Positions 52,492-61,854 of a stretch of 64,000 bases of DNA are shown here, one piece after another. The notes under the pieces are model-generated. The model was not told the origin of the DNA and ran no database searches. It saw nothing but the letters and a program-made list of their open reading frames with translations. The DNA lies in NCBI GenBank assembly GCA_031082145.1, contig JAVHLP010000006.1:62001-126000 (forward strand), written 5' to 3'. Origin of the DNA: a bacterium (GTDB lineage Bacteria; Bacillota; Sulfobacillia; UBA995). Position 1 is the stretch's first letter. The number at the start of each line of letters is the position of its first letter. Made by a program: the position numbers and the translations under genes.

Positions 52492-53319
52492 ATGAACCCG
52501 GCCTGGTATGCCCGGCAGAGCCCGGTGACCGACCCCCGCGACCGGGCTTTCCTGCTCGACGCCGTATCGGGACCGGTGGCCGCCCTGGTGGCGGCCATCC
52601 ACGGCCTGTTCGTGCACCCCTTGTGGGCAGACCGCCATGGGCTGATCCTCACCGACTCACACCGGGAAGACCTCCAGCTGAGGTTCGTCCACCGGATGGC
52701 GGGCCGCCTGCACGACCTCGACCCCCGCCCGCTGGCGGCGGCCCGCCCGCCGGAGCGGCGGCTGCTCGGGAACTGCCGAGATCAATCCGTGTTCCTCTGT
52801 GCCTGGTTGCGCCGCCGGGGGGTGCCGGCCCGGGCGCGCTGCGGTTTCAGCACTTACTTCCGGCCTGGCCGGTTCGAGGACCACTGGATCTGCGAGTACT
52901 GGGACGGCCTCCGCTGGGTCGCCGTGGACCCCCAGCTTGACGCCTTGCAGCGGGATGCCCTGGGCCTGGCCTTCGATCCCCTCGACCTCCCTCCCGGGCA
53001 GTTCATCGATGGGGCCACGGCCTGGCTGATGTGCCGCGAAGGCCGGGCCGACCCCGATCACTTTGGGATCCTGGACCTACAGGGCCTGTGGTTCGTACGG
53101 GGCAACCTGGTGCGGGACCTGGCGGCCCTCAACCGGGCCGAGGTGCTGCCCTGGGACGGATGGGGCCTGGCGGCGAAGGCAGAACCCGAGGTCTCTGCCC
53201 GGGATCTCCGACTGCTCGACGGCGTGGCCCGGACGGTCGCGGCAGGGGACCGGGCCCTGTACGAGCTTTACGGCCAGGAGGAGTTAAGGGTACCCGTCTA
53301 CCTGCTCGAGGAGGCCTGA
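52492..53319 (+). CDS. Transglutaminase-like cysteine protease fold protein
   Basis: 275 residues from ATG 52492, four bases after the HD gene. The triad pattern is visible: Cys in LGNCRDQSVFLCAWLRRRGV, His in FEDHWICEYWDG, Asp in RWVAVDPQLDA. No signal peptide, so it is cytoplasmic. Members of this family hydrolyse or transfer amide bonds; the partner is unknown. rnr follows directly (GTG 53321). Confidence 0.8.
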   Translation: MNPAWYARQSPVTDPRDRAFLLDAVSGPVAALVAAIHGLFVHPLWADRHGLILTDSHREDLQLRFVHRMAGRLHDLDPRPLAAARPPERRLLGNCRDQSVFLCAWLRRRGVPARARCGFSTYFRPGRFEDHWICEYWDGLRWVAVDPQLDALQRDALGLAFDPLDLPPGQFIDGATAWLMCREGRADPDHFGILDLQGLWFVRGNLVRDLAALNRAEVLPWDGWGLAAKAEPEVSARDLRLLDGVARTVAAGDRALYELYGQEELRVPVYLLEEA

Positions 53320-53320
53320 A

Positions 53321-55480
53321 GTGAGCGGCGGGAGGCAAGCCGACCCCATCCTGGAGGTCCTTGGCCGTCGCCCCGGCCGCCCGCTGACCCTGGAAGAACT
53401 GGCCGGGCGCCTGCCCAACGTCAAAGACCTGGCCGGTCGCCTGGGAGAACTCGAGGCCCGGGGCAGCCTGGTCCGCACCCGCACCGGCCGCTACGGGCTG
53501 CCGGGCAACATGAACCTGGCCGCCGGCCGGCTGGAGATCACCCGCGGTGGTCATGGCTTTGTGGTCGGGGAGGGTCCCGACGTGCATGTGGCTCCCGGCG
53601 ACCTCGGCGGCGCCCGGCAGGGCGATCGGGTGATCGTGCGCCTGCTGCCGCCGGCACGCCACCGCCGCCGGTCGGCTCCCGGCCCTTCCGGCGAGGTCAT
53701 CCGGGTGCTTGAGCGAGCCGGGCAGCCGGTGGTGGGCACCCTCGAACTCCGGGCCGGAGTGGGCTTGGTCATCCCCGACGATCCCCGGCATGGCCCGCCC
53801 CTGCTCATCCCCGCGGCCAAGGTGGCCGGGGCCTTGGCGGGGCACACGGTAGTGGCGGCCGGGGAAGACTGGGGGGACGGCCGCCGCCCGTCTGCGGGCC
53901 GGGTGGTTGCAGATCTCGGACCGGCGGGGGACCCCGGCACCGACATTCCCGCCGTCCTCCACCGTCACGGGTTGCCCCCCGGATTCCCACCGGAAGTGCT
54001 GGCGGCAGCCGCCGGCCTGCCCCGCGAGGTTCGCCCCGAGGACCGCGCGGGCCGCGAGGATCTGAGGGATCTCGGCACGGTAACCATCGACGGCGAGGAT
54101 GCCCGCGATCACGACGACGCCGTCTCCATCCGCCGCCTGCCCGGCGGCGGCTACCGCCTGTGGGTGCACGTGGCCGACGTCGCCCACTACGTTCCCGAGG
54201 GCGGGGTACTGGATCGGGAGGCCGGCGACCGGGGAACGAGCGTCTACCTGGTGGATCGGGTCTTGCCCATGTTCCCGCCGGCCCTGTCTGAGGGTATCGC
54301 TAGCCTCAACCCGGGAGTGGAGCGCCTGGCGGTCACGGTCACCCTGGACTTCGGTCCCGGGGGCGCGCTCCGGCGCAAGGAGTTCTGCCGCAGTCTGATC
54401 CGGGTCGACGAGCGCATGACCTACCCCCGGGTCAAGGCTATTCTGGACGGCGATCCGGTCCTCTGCCGGCACCACGCCCCCTTGGTGGAGCCCCTGGGGA
54501 CGATGCGGGAACTGGCCCTCCAACTGCGGGAAGGCCGCCGCCGGCGAGGCAGCCTGGACTTCGAGTTACCGGAAGCCGAGGTTGAACTGGACGCGGGGGG
54601 CAATCCCGTCTCGATCAAACGGGCCGAGCGATCGGTGGCCGACCAGATCATCGAGGAGTTCATGCTGCAGGCCAACCAGGCGGTGGCCGCCCATCTCGAA
54701 GAACGGGGTTTCCCCTTGCTCTACCGCGTCCACGAGCCGCCCGACCCCTCCCGCCTGGAGGACCTGGCCGAGTTCCTGGGCGCCTTGGGCTTTGTGTTGG
54801 GTACCCGGGGGGCTCTGCACCGGCGCCTACAGGCGGTCGTCGAGCGGGCCCGGGGCGGGCCCCTGGCCGACGTCGCCGGGGTGGCCGTCCTCCGCTCGCT
54901 CAAGCTGGCCCGCTATAGCCCAGAGGACGCCGGGCACTTCGGATTGGCCACCCGCTGCTACACCCACTTCACGTCACCGATCCGCCGCTACCCCGATCTG
55001 GTTGTCCACCGTCAACTGGTCGAGGCCATGGCGGGGAAGCAACCTGGCTCTCCCGCCTCCCTGGGGGAAGTGGCAGACGTGGCGTCAGCCCGCGAGCGGC
55101 GGGCGGCAGAAGCCGAGATGGAGGGAATTCTGGTCAAGAAGGTGCGCTACCTGGCCGCGCGACTGGGTGAGGTCTACCCGGGTAAGATCACCGGCGTTAC
55201 CTCGTTCGGCTTCTTCGTGGGGTTGGAGAACACAGTGGAAGGCCTGGTACACGTATCCACCCTGGGCGACGACTACTACCGGTTCGATCCCGCCCGCCAG
55301 GCCCTGGTGGGCAGGAGGTCGGCCCGCCTCTACCGGCCCGGCCAGGCCGTCCAGGTGCAGGTGGCCCGGGCCTCGATAGCCACCCGCCAGGTGGAGTTCA
55401 TGCTGGTCGGTGGTCCCCCCGATCGCCCCCCGCCCAAGGCCCGGCGGCGGGGAGGAGCGCGGTCCAGAAGCGGTCGCTGA
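53321..55480 (+). CDS. rnr: Ribonuclease R
   Basis: 719 residues, GTG start overlapping the previous gene's end region. N-terminal helix-turn-helix-like and cold-shock domains (PLTLEELAGRLPNVKDLAGRL, ARQGDRVIVRLL), RNB catalytic domain with TIDGEDARDHDDAVSIRRL (metal Asp residues) and CYTHFTSPIRRYPDLVVHRQL, and a C-terminal S1 domain (YPGKITGVTSFGFFVGLENTVEGLVH) with a basic tail KARRRGGARSRSGR. A 3'-to-5' exoribonuclease that degrades structured RNA. smpB, the usual next gene, is missing. Confidence 0.95.
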   Translation: MSGGRQADPILEVLGRRPGRPLTLEELAGRLPNVKDLAGRLGELEARGSLVRTRTGRYGLPGNMNLAAGRLEITRGGHGFVVGEGPDVHVAPGDLGGARQGDRVIVRLLPPARHRRRSAPGPSGEVIRVLERAGQPVVGTLELRAGVGLVIPDDPRHGPPLLIPAAKVAGALAGHTVVAAGEDWGDGRRPSAGRVVADLGPAGDPGTDIPAVLHRHGLPPGFPPEVLAAAAGLPREVRPEDRAGREDLRDLGTVTIDGEDARDHDDAVSIRRLPGGGYRLWVHVADVAHYVPEGGVLDREAGDRGTSVYLVDRVLPMFPPALSEGIASLNPGVERLAVTVTLDFGPGGALRRKEFCRSLIRVDERMTYPRVKAILDGDPVLCRHHAPLVEPLGTMRELALQLREGRRRRGSLDFELPEAEVELDAGGNPVSIKRAERSVADQIIEEFMLQANQAVAAHLEERGFPLLYRVHEPPDPSRLEDLAEFLGALGFVLGTRGALHRRLQAVVERARGGPLADVAGVAVLRSLKLARYSPEDAGHFGLATRCYTHFTSPIRRYPDLVVHRQLVEAMAGKQPGSPASLGEVADVASARERRAAEAEMEGILVKKVRYLAARLGEVYPGKITGVTSFGFFVGLENTVEGLVHVSTLGDDYYRFDPARQALVGRRSARLYRPGQAVQVQVARASIATRQVEFMLVGGPPDRPPPKARRRGGARSRSGR

Positions 55481-55483
55481 CTC

Positions 55484-55864
55484 CTATCTTGGTGGGCGCC
55501 GGCCTACCCGGTCCCATACGTGGTCGCCGGTGACGACTACCCCCTGGTCCCTGATCTCTTTGGCCCAGGGAACTCCCCGCTCCAGCAGGTGGGTGAACTC
55601 GGCCACCGTGTAGCCCCTGGGCTCAACGCCCCCGGTGGCTACCGAGTAGAGCAACTCCGACCGGTCCAGCGGGTGCGGGGGCAGGTCGTCGGCGATCACG
55701 ATGAGGTCGAGATCGCTCCAGAGGTTGAAGTCTCCCCGGGCGACCGAGCCGGTCACGACCACGGCCAAGGAGGCCAGTAAGGTCTGGAGGTTGGCGGCGT
55801 ACCGCCGGGCCTGTTCCAGCAGTTCCTCCCGCTGCCGGCGGCGGGCTTCAGTCAGCTTCTGCAA
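55484..55864 (-). CDS. MNT-type nucleotidyltransferase (antitoxin-like) of a HEPN/MNT pair
   Basis: 126 residues from TTG 55864, nine bases after GGGAGG; longer upstream frame overlaps the HEPN gene. The nucleotidyltransferase motif VVVTGSVARGDFNLWSDLDLIV is intact. In HEPN/MNT modules this protein can AMPylate or otherwise neutralise the HEPN partner. It overlaps the HEPN gene by 17 bases. It is the second gene of the pair on the minus strand. Confidence 0.83.
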   Translation of the reverse strand: MQKLTEARRRQREELLEQARRYAANLQTLLASLAVVVTGSVARGDFNLWSDLDLIVIADDLPPHPLDRSELLYSVATGGVEPRGYTVAEFTHLLERGVPWAKEIRDQGVVVTGDHVWDRVGRRPPR

Positions 55865-56267
55865 GGCCGGCAGCCTCCCTCGCGTACTGGATGACCTCTT
55901 GAGCTGCCGAGACGGCATCGTCAGCGGTCCGCCGGTCGTAGAACTCGGCCGGGGTGCCGGATGCGTAGGCGTCGGGATAGCGGGGGGGGATGTAGTGACG
56001 GTCCAGGGTCCGGGCCCGGTTGGCGAGACCGGCGGGGAGGGTGGCCCCGGCCTGCTCAAGCTGCTCGGCCAGCCGCAACACCGAGTGACCGGTGGCCGGC
56101 AATCCCCAACCCCGGAGGAGGCCCTTCAGGGCGTACTCCGCGCTCTGCTGCGCTTTGAAGGAGGCCCAGGAGTAGTCTCCGGCCTCTAGGTCGCGGCGGG
56201 CGGAAGCCAGAGTGTACGCCGCCCATTCTGACCAGCGGGCCAACTCCTCCCGGTCAAAGAACTGCAC
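55848..56267 (-). CDS. HEPN-domain protein of a HEPN/MNT pair
   Basis: 139 residues from GTG 56267 behind GGAGGG. Residues DREELARWSEWAAYTLASAR, DYSWASFKAQQSAEYALKGLL, and TGHSVLRLAEQLEQAG follow the HEPN pattern; the C-terminal RTLDRHYIPPRYPDAYASGT contains an Arg-rich/His stretch (RTLDRH). HEPN proteins of this class may be RNases or sugar-transfer-linked partners. Paired with the downstream MNT gene, it is a likely toxin-antitoxin or related defence module. Confidence 0.83.
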   Translation of the reverse strand: MQFFDREELARWSEWAAYTLASARRDLEAGDYSWASFKAQQSAEYALKGLLRGWGLPATGHSVLRLAEQLEQAGATLPAGLANRARTLDRHYIPPRYPDAYASGTPAEFYDRRTADDAVSAAQEVIQYAREAAGLAEAD

Positions 56268-56356
56268 AGCACTCCCTCCAGCGTCCGGACGGGTCCTGAG
56301 CCGAGCATACCAGTTGTCCCGGCGGGCCGTCAAACGCTCCTGACCGGCAACCGGCA

Positions 56357-57577
56357 TCAGCTTCCCGGCATCCGCCGTAGTAGCCACCCGTGCCAGTCGA
56401 GGGTCAGTTCCTCCACGGTCACTCCCGTCAACTCGACCAGGGCGCCGGCACTGCTCAGGCCGTCGCCGATCATGTCCACCAACCGGCGTAGGGCATCGGG
56501 ACCATGCCGCATGGTCAGGTACTCCGCCAGCGCGAATGCGTACTCGTAGGTCCACTGCCGCCAGTGACCGGCAACCGGGCTGGTGTTGAACGCCTCGGCC
56601 AGGTCTCCCGGCGTCGGGAGACCCAGGACCCGGCTGAGCGACGGCTGGGAACGGAAGAAGTCCTCGCGGCGCCGGCCCTCGAGTTGTCCCGCAGCCAGAC
56701 CGGCCATTCCCTCGGATAGCCACGCGGGGATGGCTGCCGGCGCCGGGTCGCGCGCCCGGGCGTACCGCCAGAGCAGGAGGTGGTTGAGTTCATGCACGAG
56801 GAGCTGATAGAAAGACTGGTCACTTCGTTCGGCGGATGAAACCATCAGTACGGCGTTTGCGTAGGTGGTCCCCAGGAGTCTGGCGGAAGGCGGCCGGTGG
56901 GCGGCGGCCCCCAGTTGCTGCTTGGACTCGAAGACATAGACGGTCACCGGTACGGAAGCCCAGCCGGGGAGGGGCTCGTCCCCGGCCAGGAGGGGCCCAA
57001 GGGCTTGGTCGAAGCCTTGCTCTCCCAGCCGTACCAGCGAGTCGAGATCTCCCCGGTGGCCCGGCCAGACCCGCAACTGCAGGCGCTCGGTGGCGGCCAC
57101 CAGCCAGTTTACGGAAGGGAGGGCGAGCGGCGGGAACACATGACCCACCCGCCAGCCCTCAGCGGCTGCAAACGCCTCTAACTGAAGCGTCACTCGCGGT
57201 ACGCGGGAGAACTGACAGACGATGGTTACGAGAACGGGATCTCCCGGCTCAGACCCGGTGATGGCCCAACGTTCGAGGTCGCCCGGCGGCTCCAGGGCGA
57301 GCTGAAGCAGCCGGGCCATGGCGGGCTGATCCAGGCCGTGGCGGGTAGTAACCAGATCGGTGACTTCGGCCCACTCGCCGCCGGCGATCAGATCCAGCAC
57401 CCGGGCGACCGCTTCCTCGGCGGTGCCCGTCTCGGGACCCACGTGTTCCGGCCAGGGAGGCTGCCGCCCGGCAGACAGGGCCAGGACCGAGACTATCGCC
57501 AGTACCACCAGGGTTACCTCCAACCACTGCCCCAGACTTCCCCGGAGCCTGCCTGTACCTGGTCCGGGCCTGCTCAT
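56357..57577 (-). CDS. Membrane-anchored peptidase MA-like zinc protease
   Basis: 406 residues. One N-terminal membrane helix (LEVTLVVLAIVSVLALSAG) then an outside domain. Residues LLVHELNHLLLW form an HExxH zinc motif and WLSEGMAGLAAGQ the downstream Glu of a gluzincin; together these match the peptidase_MA_2 group. A nuclear-transport-like domain may occupy residues 50-150. Target unknown. GTG-type ATG start at 57577 lies just before an intergenic spacer; 3' end next to HEPN gene region. Confidence 0.8.
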   Translation of the reverse strand: MSRPGPGTGRLRGSLGQWLEVTLVVLAIVSVLALSAGRQPPWPEHVGPETGTAEEAVARVLDLIAGGEWAEVTDLVTTRHGLDQPAMARLLQLALEPPGDLERWAITGSEPGDPVLVTIVCQFSRVPRVTLQLEAFAAAEGWRVGHVFPPLALPSVNWLVAATERLQLRVWPGHRGDLDSLVRLGEQGFDQALGPLLAGDEPLPGWASVPVTVYVFESKQQLGAAAHRPPSARLLGTTYANAVLMVSSAERSDQSFYQLLVHELNHLLLWRYARARDPAPAAIPAWLSEGMAGLAAGQLEGRRREDFFRSQPSLSRVLGLPTPGDLAEAFNTSPVAGHWRQWTYEYAFALAEYLTMRHGPDALRRLVDMIGDGLSSAGALVELTGVTVEELTLDWHGWLLRRMPGS

Positions 57578-57660
57578 TTGCTGCCGTCACCTCCCGCCCC
57601 CAGCATATTCCACCCCGTTACCTGGAAACCCTCGCCAGTGGCGAGCCAGCCGGCGCCACG

Positions 57661-57696
57661 AAGAGAAAACCCCCGCCCCACAACCTGGGCGGGGGG
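57661..57696 (-). terminator. Rho-independent terminator of the Hdr-Flx-Frd operon
   Basis: On the minus strand CCCCCGCCC pairs with GGGCGGGGG (57670-57678 and 57687-57695) and is followed by TTTTCTCTT. It lies just after the end of the flavoprotein gene at 57713. Confidence 0.8.
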
Positions 57697-57712
57697 ACGA
57701 AGCCCGGTTGTC

Positions 57713-59305
57713 CTAGCGTCCGACGTAGTCGGGCAGCAGGATGGGTGCGGAGGCCTGACCGAGACCGGCCGCGGCCACCTCCTGGTTGAAGCGGGCCACG
57801 TGCTCCACCGACGGGGTACCCACCTTGACCGTGGGGGCCTGCTCGGCCGCGTGGCGTCCCGCCCGGCGGCCGAAGACCAGGATGTCCAGCAGGCTGTTGC
57901 CCATCAGCCGGTTGCGCCCGTGAATGCCGCCGGCTGCCTCGCCGGCGACGTACAAGTTGGCGACCTGCGGGCAGCGGCCATGCTCGTCGATCTCAATGCC
58001 ACCGTTCTGGTAGTGCAGGGTGGGGTAGATCAGGATCGGATCCTGGCTCATGTCGATGCCGAAGCGCTCATACTGCCGGAACATCGCCGGGAGCTCCTTG
58101 CGTACCGTTCCCGGGCCGTGAATGCGTTCGATCATGGGGCTGTCCAGCCAGACCCCGGGTTGCCCGGTCTCGGTGGCGAAGCCCTTGCCCCGATCACTGC
58201 ACTCCCGGATAATGGCCGCCGACACGGCGTCGCGCGTCTCCAGCGGGAACACGAACTGCTCACCTTCCGCGTTGACCAACTGAGCCCCGACCCCGCGGAC
58301 CTTCTCGGTGACCAGCTGGCCCAGCATCTGCTCGGGAAAGGCCACGCCGGTGGGGTGGAACTGGGTGGCGTCCAGGAAGGCCAGCCGGCCTCCGGCCCGG
58401 TAGGCCATAATCAGGCCGTCGGCCGTCGCCCCGTAGTGATTGGAGGTCGGGAAGCCGGAGACGTGCAGGCGGCCAAAGCCACCGGTGGCCAGAATGGTGG
58501 TCCGGGCCCGGGCCACCAGGAACTGCCCGGTCTCGAAGTTCTGCATGAGGGCGCCGGCGCACTTCCCCTCCTGGTCGAGGACAAGCTCCAGCACCGGGCA
58601 GAACTCGATGAAGGGGACGTCCCGGTTCAGGAGTTCGTCCCGCAGCGTCCGCATGATCTCGGCCCCCGTGTAGTCGCGGGCGAAGTGCATGCGCTTGCGG
58701 GACGTCCCGCCGCCGTGAATGGACATCATGGTGCCGTCCGGCTGCTTGGAGAACATGCAGCCCAGGTCCTCCAGCCACTTGATCACCAGGGGGGCGTCGC
58801 TGGTCAGGGCGCGCACCAGCTCTGGCTTGTTGGTGAAGCCGCCGCCGCCCAGGACGTCCAGGTAGTGAATCACGGGTGAGTCATTGGGCTTGCTGGCGGC
58901 CTGGATGCCGCCCTGGGCCATCATTGTGTTGGCGTCGCCCAGGCGGAGCTTGGTCACCAGCAGCACCCGGCTGCCCAGTTCGTGAGCGGTGAGGGCGGCG
59001 GCGACTCCCGCCCCCCCGCCGCCGATGACCAGGACGTCAACGTCGAGATCGGGTTCCGGCAAGGGCCGGACGGGGTCGATCACGCTACGCGCTTCCAGAA
59101 GGTTGACCAGTTCATGGGGCATGCTGTCACCCGCATTGGGGCCGATCTTCACCGGGCGTTGGGTGTCCTCCCGGAAGTCGGGATGGAAGCCGCGGAGGAG
59201 GGCGTCCTTCTCATCCGGGGTGAGCCGGGGGTGCTTCTCCTCGAGCCGCCGCTCGCGGGTCGCGGCCACCTTGGCGATGGATTCGCGCATTGACGCACTG
59301 TACAC
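57713..59305 (-). CDS. Fumarate reductase/succinate dehydrogenase-like flavoprotein subunit
   Basis: 530 residues from GTG 59305, behind GAGGAGGG. A ~85-residue N-terminal extension precedes the FAD-binding VDVLVIGGGGAGVAAALTAH. Further SdhA/FrdA-type motifs: GDANTMMAQGGIQAA, GGGTSRKRMHFARDYTGAEI, TILATGGFGRL, ATQFHPTGVAFPE, LYVAGEAAGGIHGRNRLMGN and SLLDILVFGRRAG. No Tat signal and no membrane anchor gene nearby, so it is cytoplasmic. It resembles TfrA-like soluble fumarate reductases. Works with the next FeS protein; last gene of the HdrA-Flx operon. Confidence 0.85.
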   Translation of the reverse strand: MYSASMRESIAKVAATRERRLEEKHPRLTPDEKDALLRGFHPDFREDTQRPVKIGPNAGDSMPHELVNLLEARSVIDPVRPLPEPDLDVDVLVIGGGGAGVAAALTAHELGSRVLLVTKLRLGDANTMMAQGGIQAASKPNDSPVIHYLDVLGGGGFTNKPELVRALTSDAPLVIKWLEDLGCMFSKQPDGTMMSIHGGGTSRKRMHFARDYTGAEIMRTLRDELLNRDVPFIEFCPVLELVLDQEGKCAGALMQNFETGQFLVARARTTILATGGFGRLHVSGFPTSNHYGATADGLIMAYRAGGRLAFLDATQFHPTGVAFPEQMLGQLVTEKVRGVGAQLVNAEGEQFVFPLETRDAVSAAIIRECSDRGKGFATETGQPGVWLDSPMIERIHGPGTVRKELPAMFRQYERFGIDMSQDPILIYPTLHYQNGGIEIDEHGRCPQVANLYVAGEAAGGIHGRNRLMGNSLLDILVFGRRAGRHAAEQAPTVKVGTPSVEHVARFNQEVAAAGLGQASAPILLPDYVGR

Positions 59306-59317
59306 GGGTTACCCTCC

Positions 59318-60004
59318 TCAGGCCTCTATGTCGCGGGAGTTGTAGAGTTCCTTGAGCTGGGCCAGATCCATGTCGGCGATCCGATCCAGATCCGAATCAA
59401 ACTTGCCCGCCTTGACCTCGGCCACCCGATCGGCCAGGTGTGCGGCCGGACGGGCGAGGTAACGGGCGTAGAGTCGACGCGCCAGAAGGCCTACGTTAGG
59501 CTGAACCTCTTCCGCAGGGCAGCGGGAGGCGCACAGCCCGCACATTATGCAGTCAAAGGACTTGTCGGCCACCCCGGCGATGTCTCCCCGCATGGCCCGG
59601 GCCATGTAGTCCATCACGTCGATGCCCTGCGGGCAGACCCGGGTGCAGGTGTTGCACCCCAGGCAGCGTGGCAACTCGGGGTAGAGCTGGAGCAGGGTGG
59701 CCAGGTTGGGCTTGAGCTGGGTCAGGCCGTAGGTAGCCTTGTTGGCCGGGTAGAAGGGGATCTGGGTCAGGTACATCTCCGGCTCCACCACCGTCTGGCA
59801 GGCCAGGCCGACCTTGAGCCGGTAGTCGCCCCGGGTACGGTACACCGTACCGCAGGCCCCGCAGAAGCCACCGCGGCAGCCGGCCCCCCTCACCAGACGG
59901 TAGCCGGCGTACTCCATGGCCCGCATGATGGTCAGGCCCTTGGGCACCTGGTAGCCCTTGCCCATGATGTATATGGTGATGAGTTCCGGCTCGGGTTGAG
60001 CCAT
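59318..60004 (-). CDS. Fumarate reductase-like iron-sulfur subunit
   Basis: 228 residues, ATG behind GGGGGAAG. N-terminal plant-type [2Fe-2S] domain (GAGCRGGFCGACG...LACQT), then two [4Fe-4S]-type motifs CLGCNTCTRVCPQGID and CIMCGLCASRCPAEE. The order resembles SdhB/FrdB and the N-terminal part of TfrB but lacks TfrB's C-terminal CCG (HdrB) domain. Electrons would run between the flavoprotein and the Flx/HdrA module encoded upstream. Confidence 0.87.
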   Translation of the reverse strand: MAQPEPELITIYIMGKGYQVPKGLTIMRAMEYAGYRLVRGAGCRGGFCGACGTVYRTRGDYRLKVGLACQTVVEPEMYLTQIPFYPANKATYGLTQLKPNLATLLQLYPELPRCLGCNTCTRVCPQGIDVMDYMARAMRGDIAGVADKSFDCIMCGLCASRCPAEEVQPNVGLLARRLYARYLARPAAHLADRVAEVKAGKFDSDLDRIADMDLAQLKELYNSRDIEA

Positions 60005-60028
60005 CTTCCCTTCCCCCTTCGTAAGGCC

Positions 60029-60847
60029 TCAGTATTCCTGGGGCAACTGCTTGAGTTGTTCGTAGGTGAAGACCGGCCCGTCCAGGCACACGTACTTGGC
60101 GCCGATGTTGCAGCGGCCGCACTTGCCCACCCCGCACTGCATCTTCAGCTCGAGCGTGGTCACGATCTGGTCGTCCGCGAAGCCCAGCTTGGTCAGAGAC
60201 GCCAGGGTGTACTTGATCATGATGGGCGGCCCGCAGGTGACGGCGACCGTTCCTTCCGGTGAGGGACCCAGCCGCTCCAGGAAGTGGGGGACCAGGGCTA
60301 CCGCACCCTGCCAGTCGCCGTTGGCGGCGTCCACCGTCAGGTGCACCCCAACATCCTTAACCCGGGGCCAGTTCTCCATGATCTCCCGCTTGAAGCAGAG
60401 ATCCTGGGGCGACCGGGCGCCGTAGACGATGTCCACCCGGCCGTAACGATCGCGCTCGTCCAGGCAATGGTTTATGAGGGCCCGCAAGGGGGCCAGGCCT
60501 ATCCCGCCGCCAACGAACAGGAGGTTTCTGCCCGCCCAGTCTTCAAGGGGAAACCAGTTACCGTAGGGACCGCGGACACCCACCTTGTGGCCTGGCTCCG
60601 CCTCGTGCAGGGCCCCGCTGACCCGCCCCACCCGCTTCACGCTGAACTCCAGGGGTCCCCGCCGGGCGGCGGTGGAGGTGATGGAGATCATCGCCTCTCC
60701 CACCCCGAAGACGGACACCATGGCGCACTGCCCCGGGCGGTAGGCGAAGCTGCCGGTGTTGTCCGGCTCCACCACAAAAGTCTTGACGTCGCCCGTCTCG
60801 GGGATGATGTCCTTGATGGTGGCTATCTCGGGGACCAGTGGGTTCAT
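60029..60847 (-). CDS. FlxA-like FAD/NAD(P)-binding oxidoreductase
   Basis: 272 residues from ATG 60847, overlapping the previous stop (ATGA). Ferredoxin-reductase fold: FAD region YRPGQCAMVSVFGVGEAMIS, NAD-binding LLFVGGGIGLAPLRALI and VTCGPPIMIKYTL, and C-terminal FeS cysteines MQCGVGKCGRCNIGAKYVC. It matches the gamma subunit of sulfhydrogenase and FlxA of the Flx complex, which exchanges electrons with NAD(H) for HdrA-type bifurcation. Confidence 0.88.
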   Translation of the reverse strand: MNPLVPEIATIKDIIPETGDVKTFVVEPDNTGSFAYRPGQCAMVSVFGVGEAMISITSTAARRGPLEFSVKRVGRVSGALHEAEPGHKVGVRGPYGNWFPLEDWAGRNLLFVGGGIGLAPLRALINHCLDERDRYGRVDIVYGARSPQDLCFKREIMENWPRVKDVGVHLTVDAANGDWQGAVALVPHFLERLGPSPEGTVAVTCGPPIMIKYTLASLTKLGFADDQIVTTLELKMQCGVGKCGRCNIGAKYVCLDGPVFTYEQLKQLPQEY

Positions 60848-61854
60848 GGGAGTACCTCCCCCAGATCGGTCAGGACGGCGACCATGTGCAGGTCCGCCGG
60901 GCACTTCTCGACGCAGCGGCCGCAGCCCACGCAGCCGTAGGCGCCGTGGTTGGCCGGTGAGTAGCTGAGCTTGTGCAGGAAGCGGTTACGCACCCGCTGC
61001 TTCTTGGCCGGCCGGGGGTTGTGACCGCCGGCCATCAGGAGGAAGTCCTTGAACTGGCAGGAATCCCAGCCCCGCAACCGCCGGCCCCGGGTGCCCCGAG
61101 AAGTGTCGAAGATGGCCGTGCAGTAGCAGGTGGGGCACAGATAAGCGCACGTGCCGCAACTGCGGCAACGCCGGGCCACTTGCTCCCAGTAGGGATGCTC
61201 AAAGAATCCCTCCAGCCGGGCCGCCAACCTGTCGGTGGTCAGCTTCTCGGCCAGGGGGATCCTCAACTCGCGGCAGGCATCGCGGGCGCCAGTGTCGGGA
61301 GCGGGGGCCAGAAGACCGGCCACTGCCTGCAGGGCCTCCTCGCCCCGGGCCGTCACCGCCTCCACCAGGTAGCCATCATCGGCGGGGTAGAACATGACGT
61401 CCGAGCCCCGCTCGTCGGCGGGCGATACTCCCATTGCCCGGCAGAAGCAGTAAGGGCCCGGCTCGCGACAGGCCACGGTCAGGACCGTCGTCGCCTCCCG
61501 GCGCCGGCGGAATAACTCGTCCACGAAAGTCCCTTCCAGCAGGACCTGGGCGATAAGAGCCAGGCCGGCGGCGTCACAGGGCCGCCCGCCGAAGACAACC
61601 TGCGGCGCCGGGGCCGGAGCCTCGCGCAAGGAGAGGTTCTCATCACCGCCCGTGAACTCCAGCACCGCCTCGGTCTGCGGGTACACCAGACCCTTGAGCG
61701 AGTTGACGGGGTTGACGTAGGAGGTGGCGATAGCCTGGCCGGTCCACGGTCGCAGCAAGACGAGGCCGTCTTCGGTCGCCGGGGCGTATACCTGGGCTTG
61801 CCGGCCCAAAGTCTCCAGCAAGCGGGGCAGGGCACCGGCCCTCATGAGCTTCAC
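60844..61854 (-). CDS. FlxB-like iron-sulfur protein (sulfhydrogenase beta-type)
   Basis: 336 residues from GTG 61854, which overlaps the upstream stop (GTGA). Long N-terminal domain (VVFGGRPCDAAGLALIAQVL, VACREPGPYCFC) and two C-terminal [4Fe-4S] motifs CRSCGTCAYLCPTCYC and CVGCGRCVEKCPADLH. This is the HydB/FlxB architecture. It links FlxA to the rest of the complex. Confidence 0.85.
   Translation of the reverse strand: MKLMRAGALPRLLETLGRQAQVYAPATEDGLVLLRPWTGQAIATSYVNPVNSLKGLVYPQTEAVLEFTGGDENLSLREAPAPAPQVVFGGRPCDAAGLALIAQVLLEGTFVDELFRRRREATTVLTVACREPGPYCFCRAMGVSPADERGSDVMFYPADDGYLVEAVTARGEEALQAVAGLLAPAPDTGARDACRELRIPLAEKLTTDRLAARLEGFFEHPYWEQVARRCRSCGTCAYLCPTCYCTAIFDTSRGTRGRRLRGWDSCQFKDFLLMAGGHNPRPAKKQRVRNRFLHKLSYSPANHGAYGCVGCGRCVEKCPADLHMVAVLTDLGEVLP

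Noticed and set aside
57338..58879. A 513-codon plus-strand frame over the flavoprotein gene
   Set aside because: Antisense shadow with no recognisable domain; the minus strand encodes a well-conserved enzyme.
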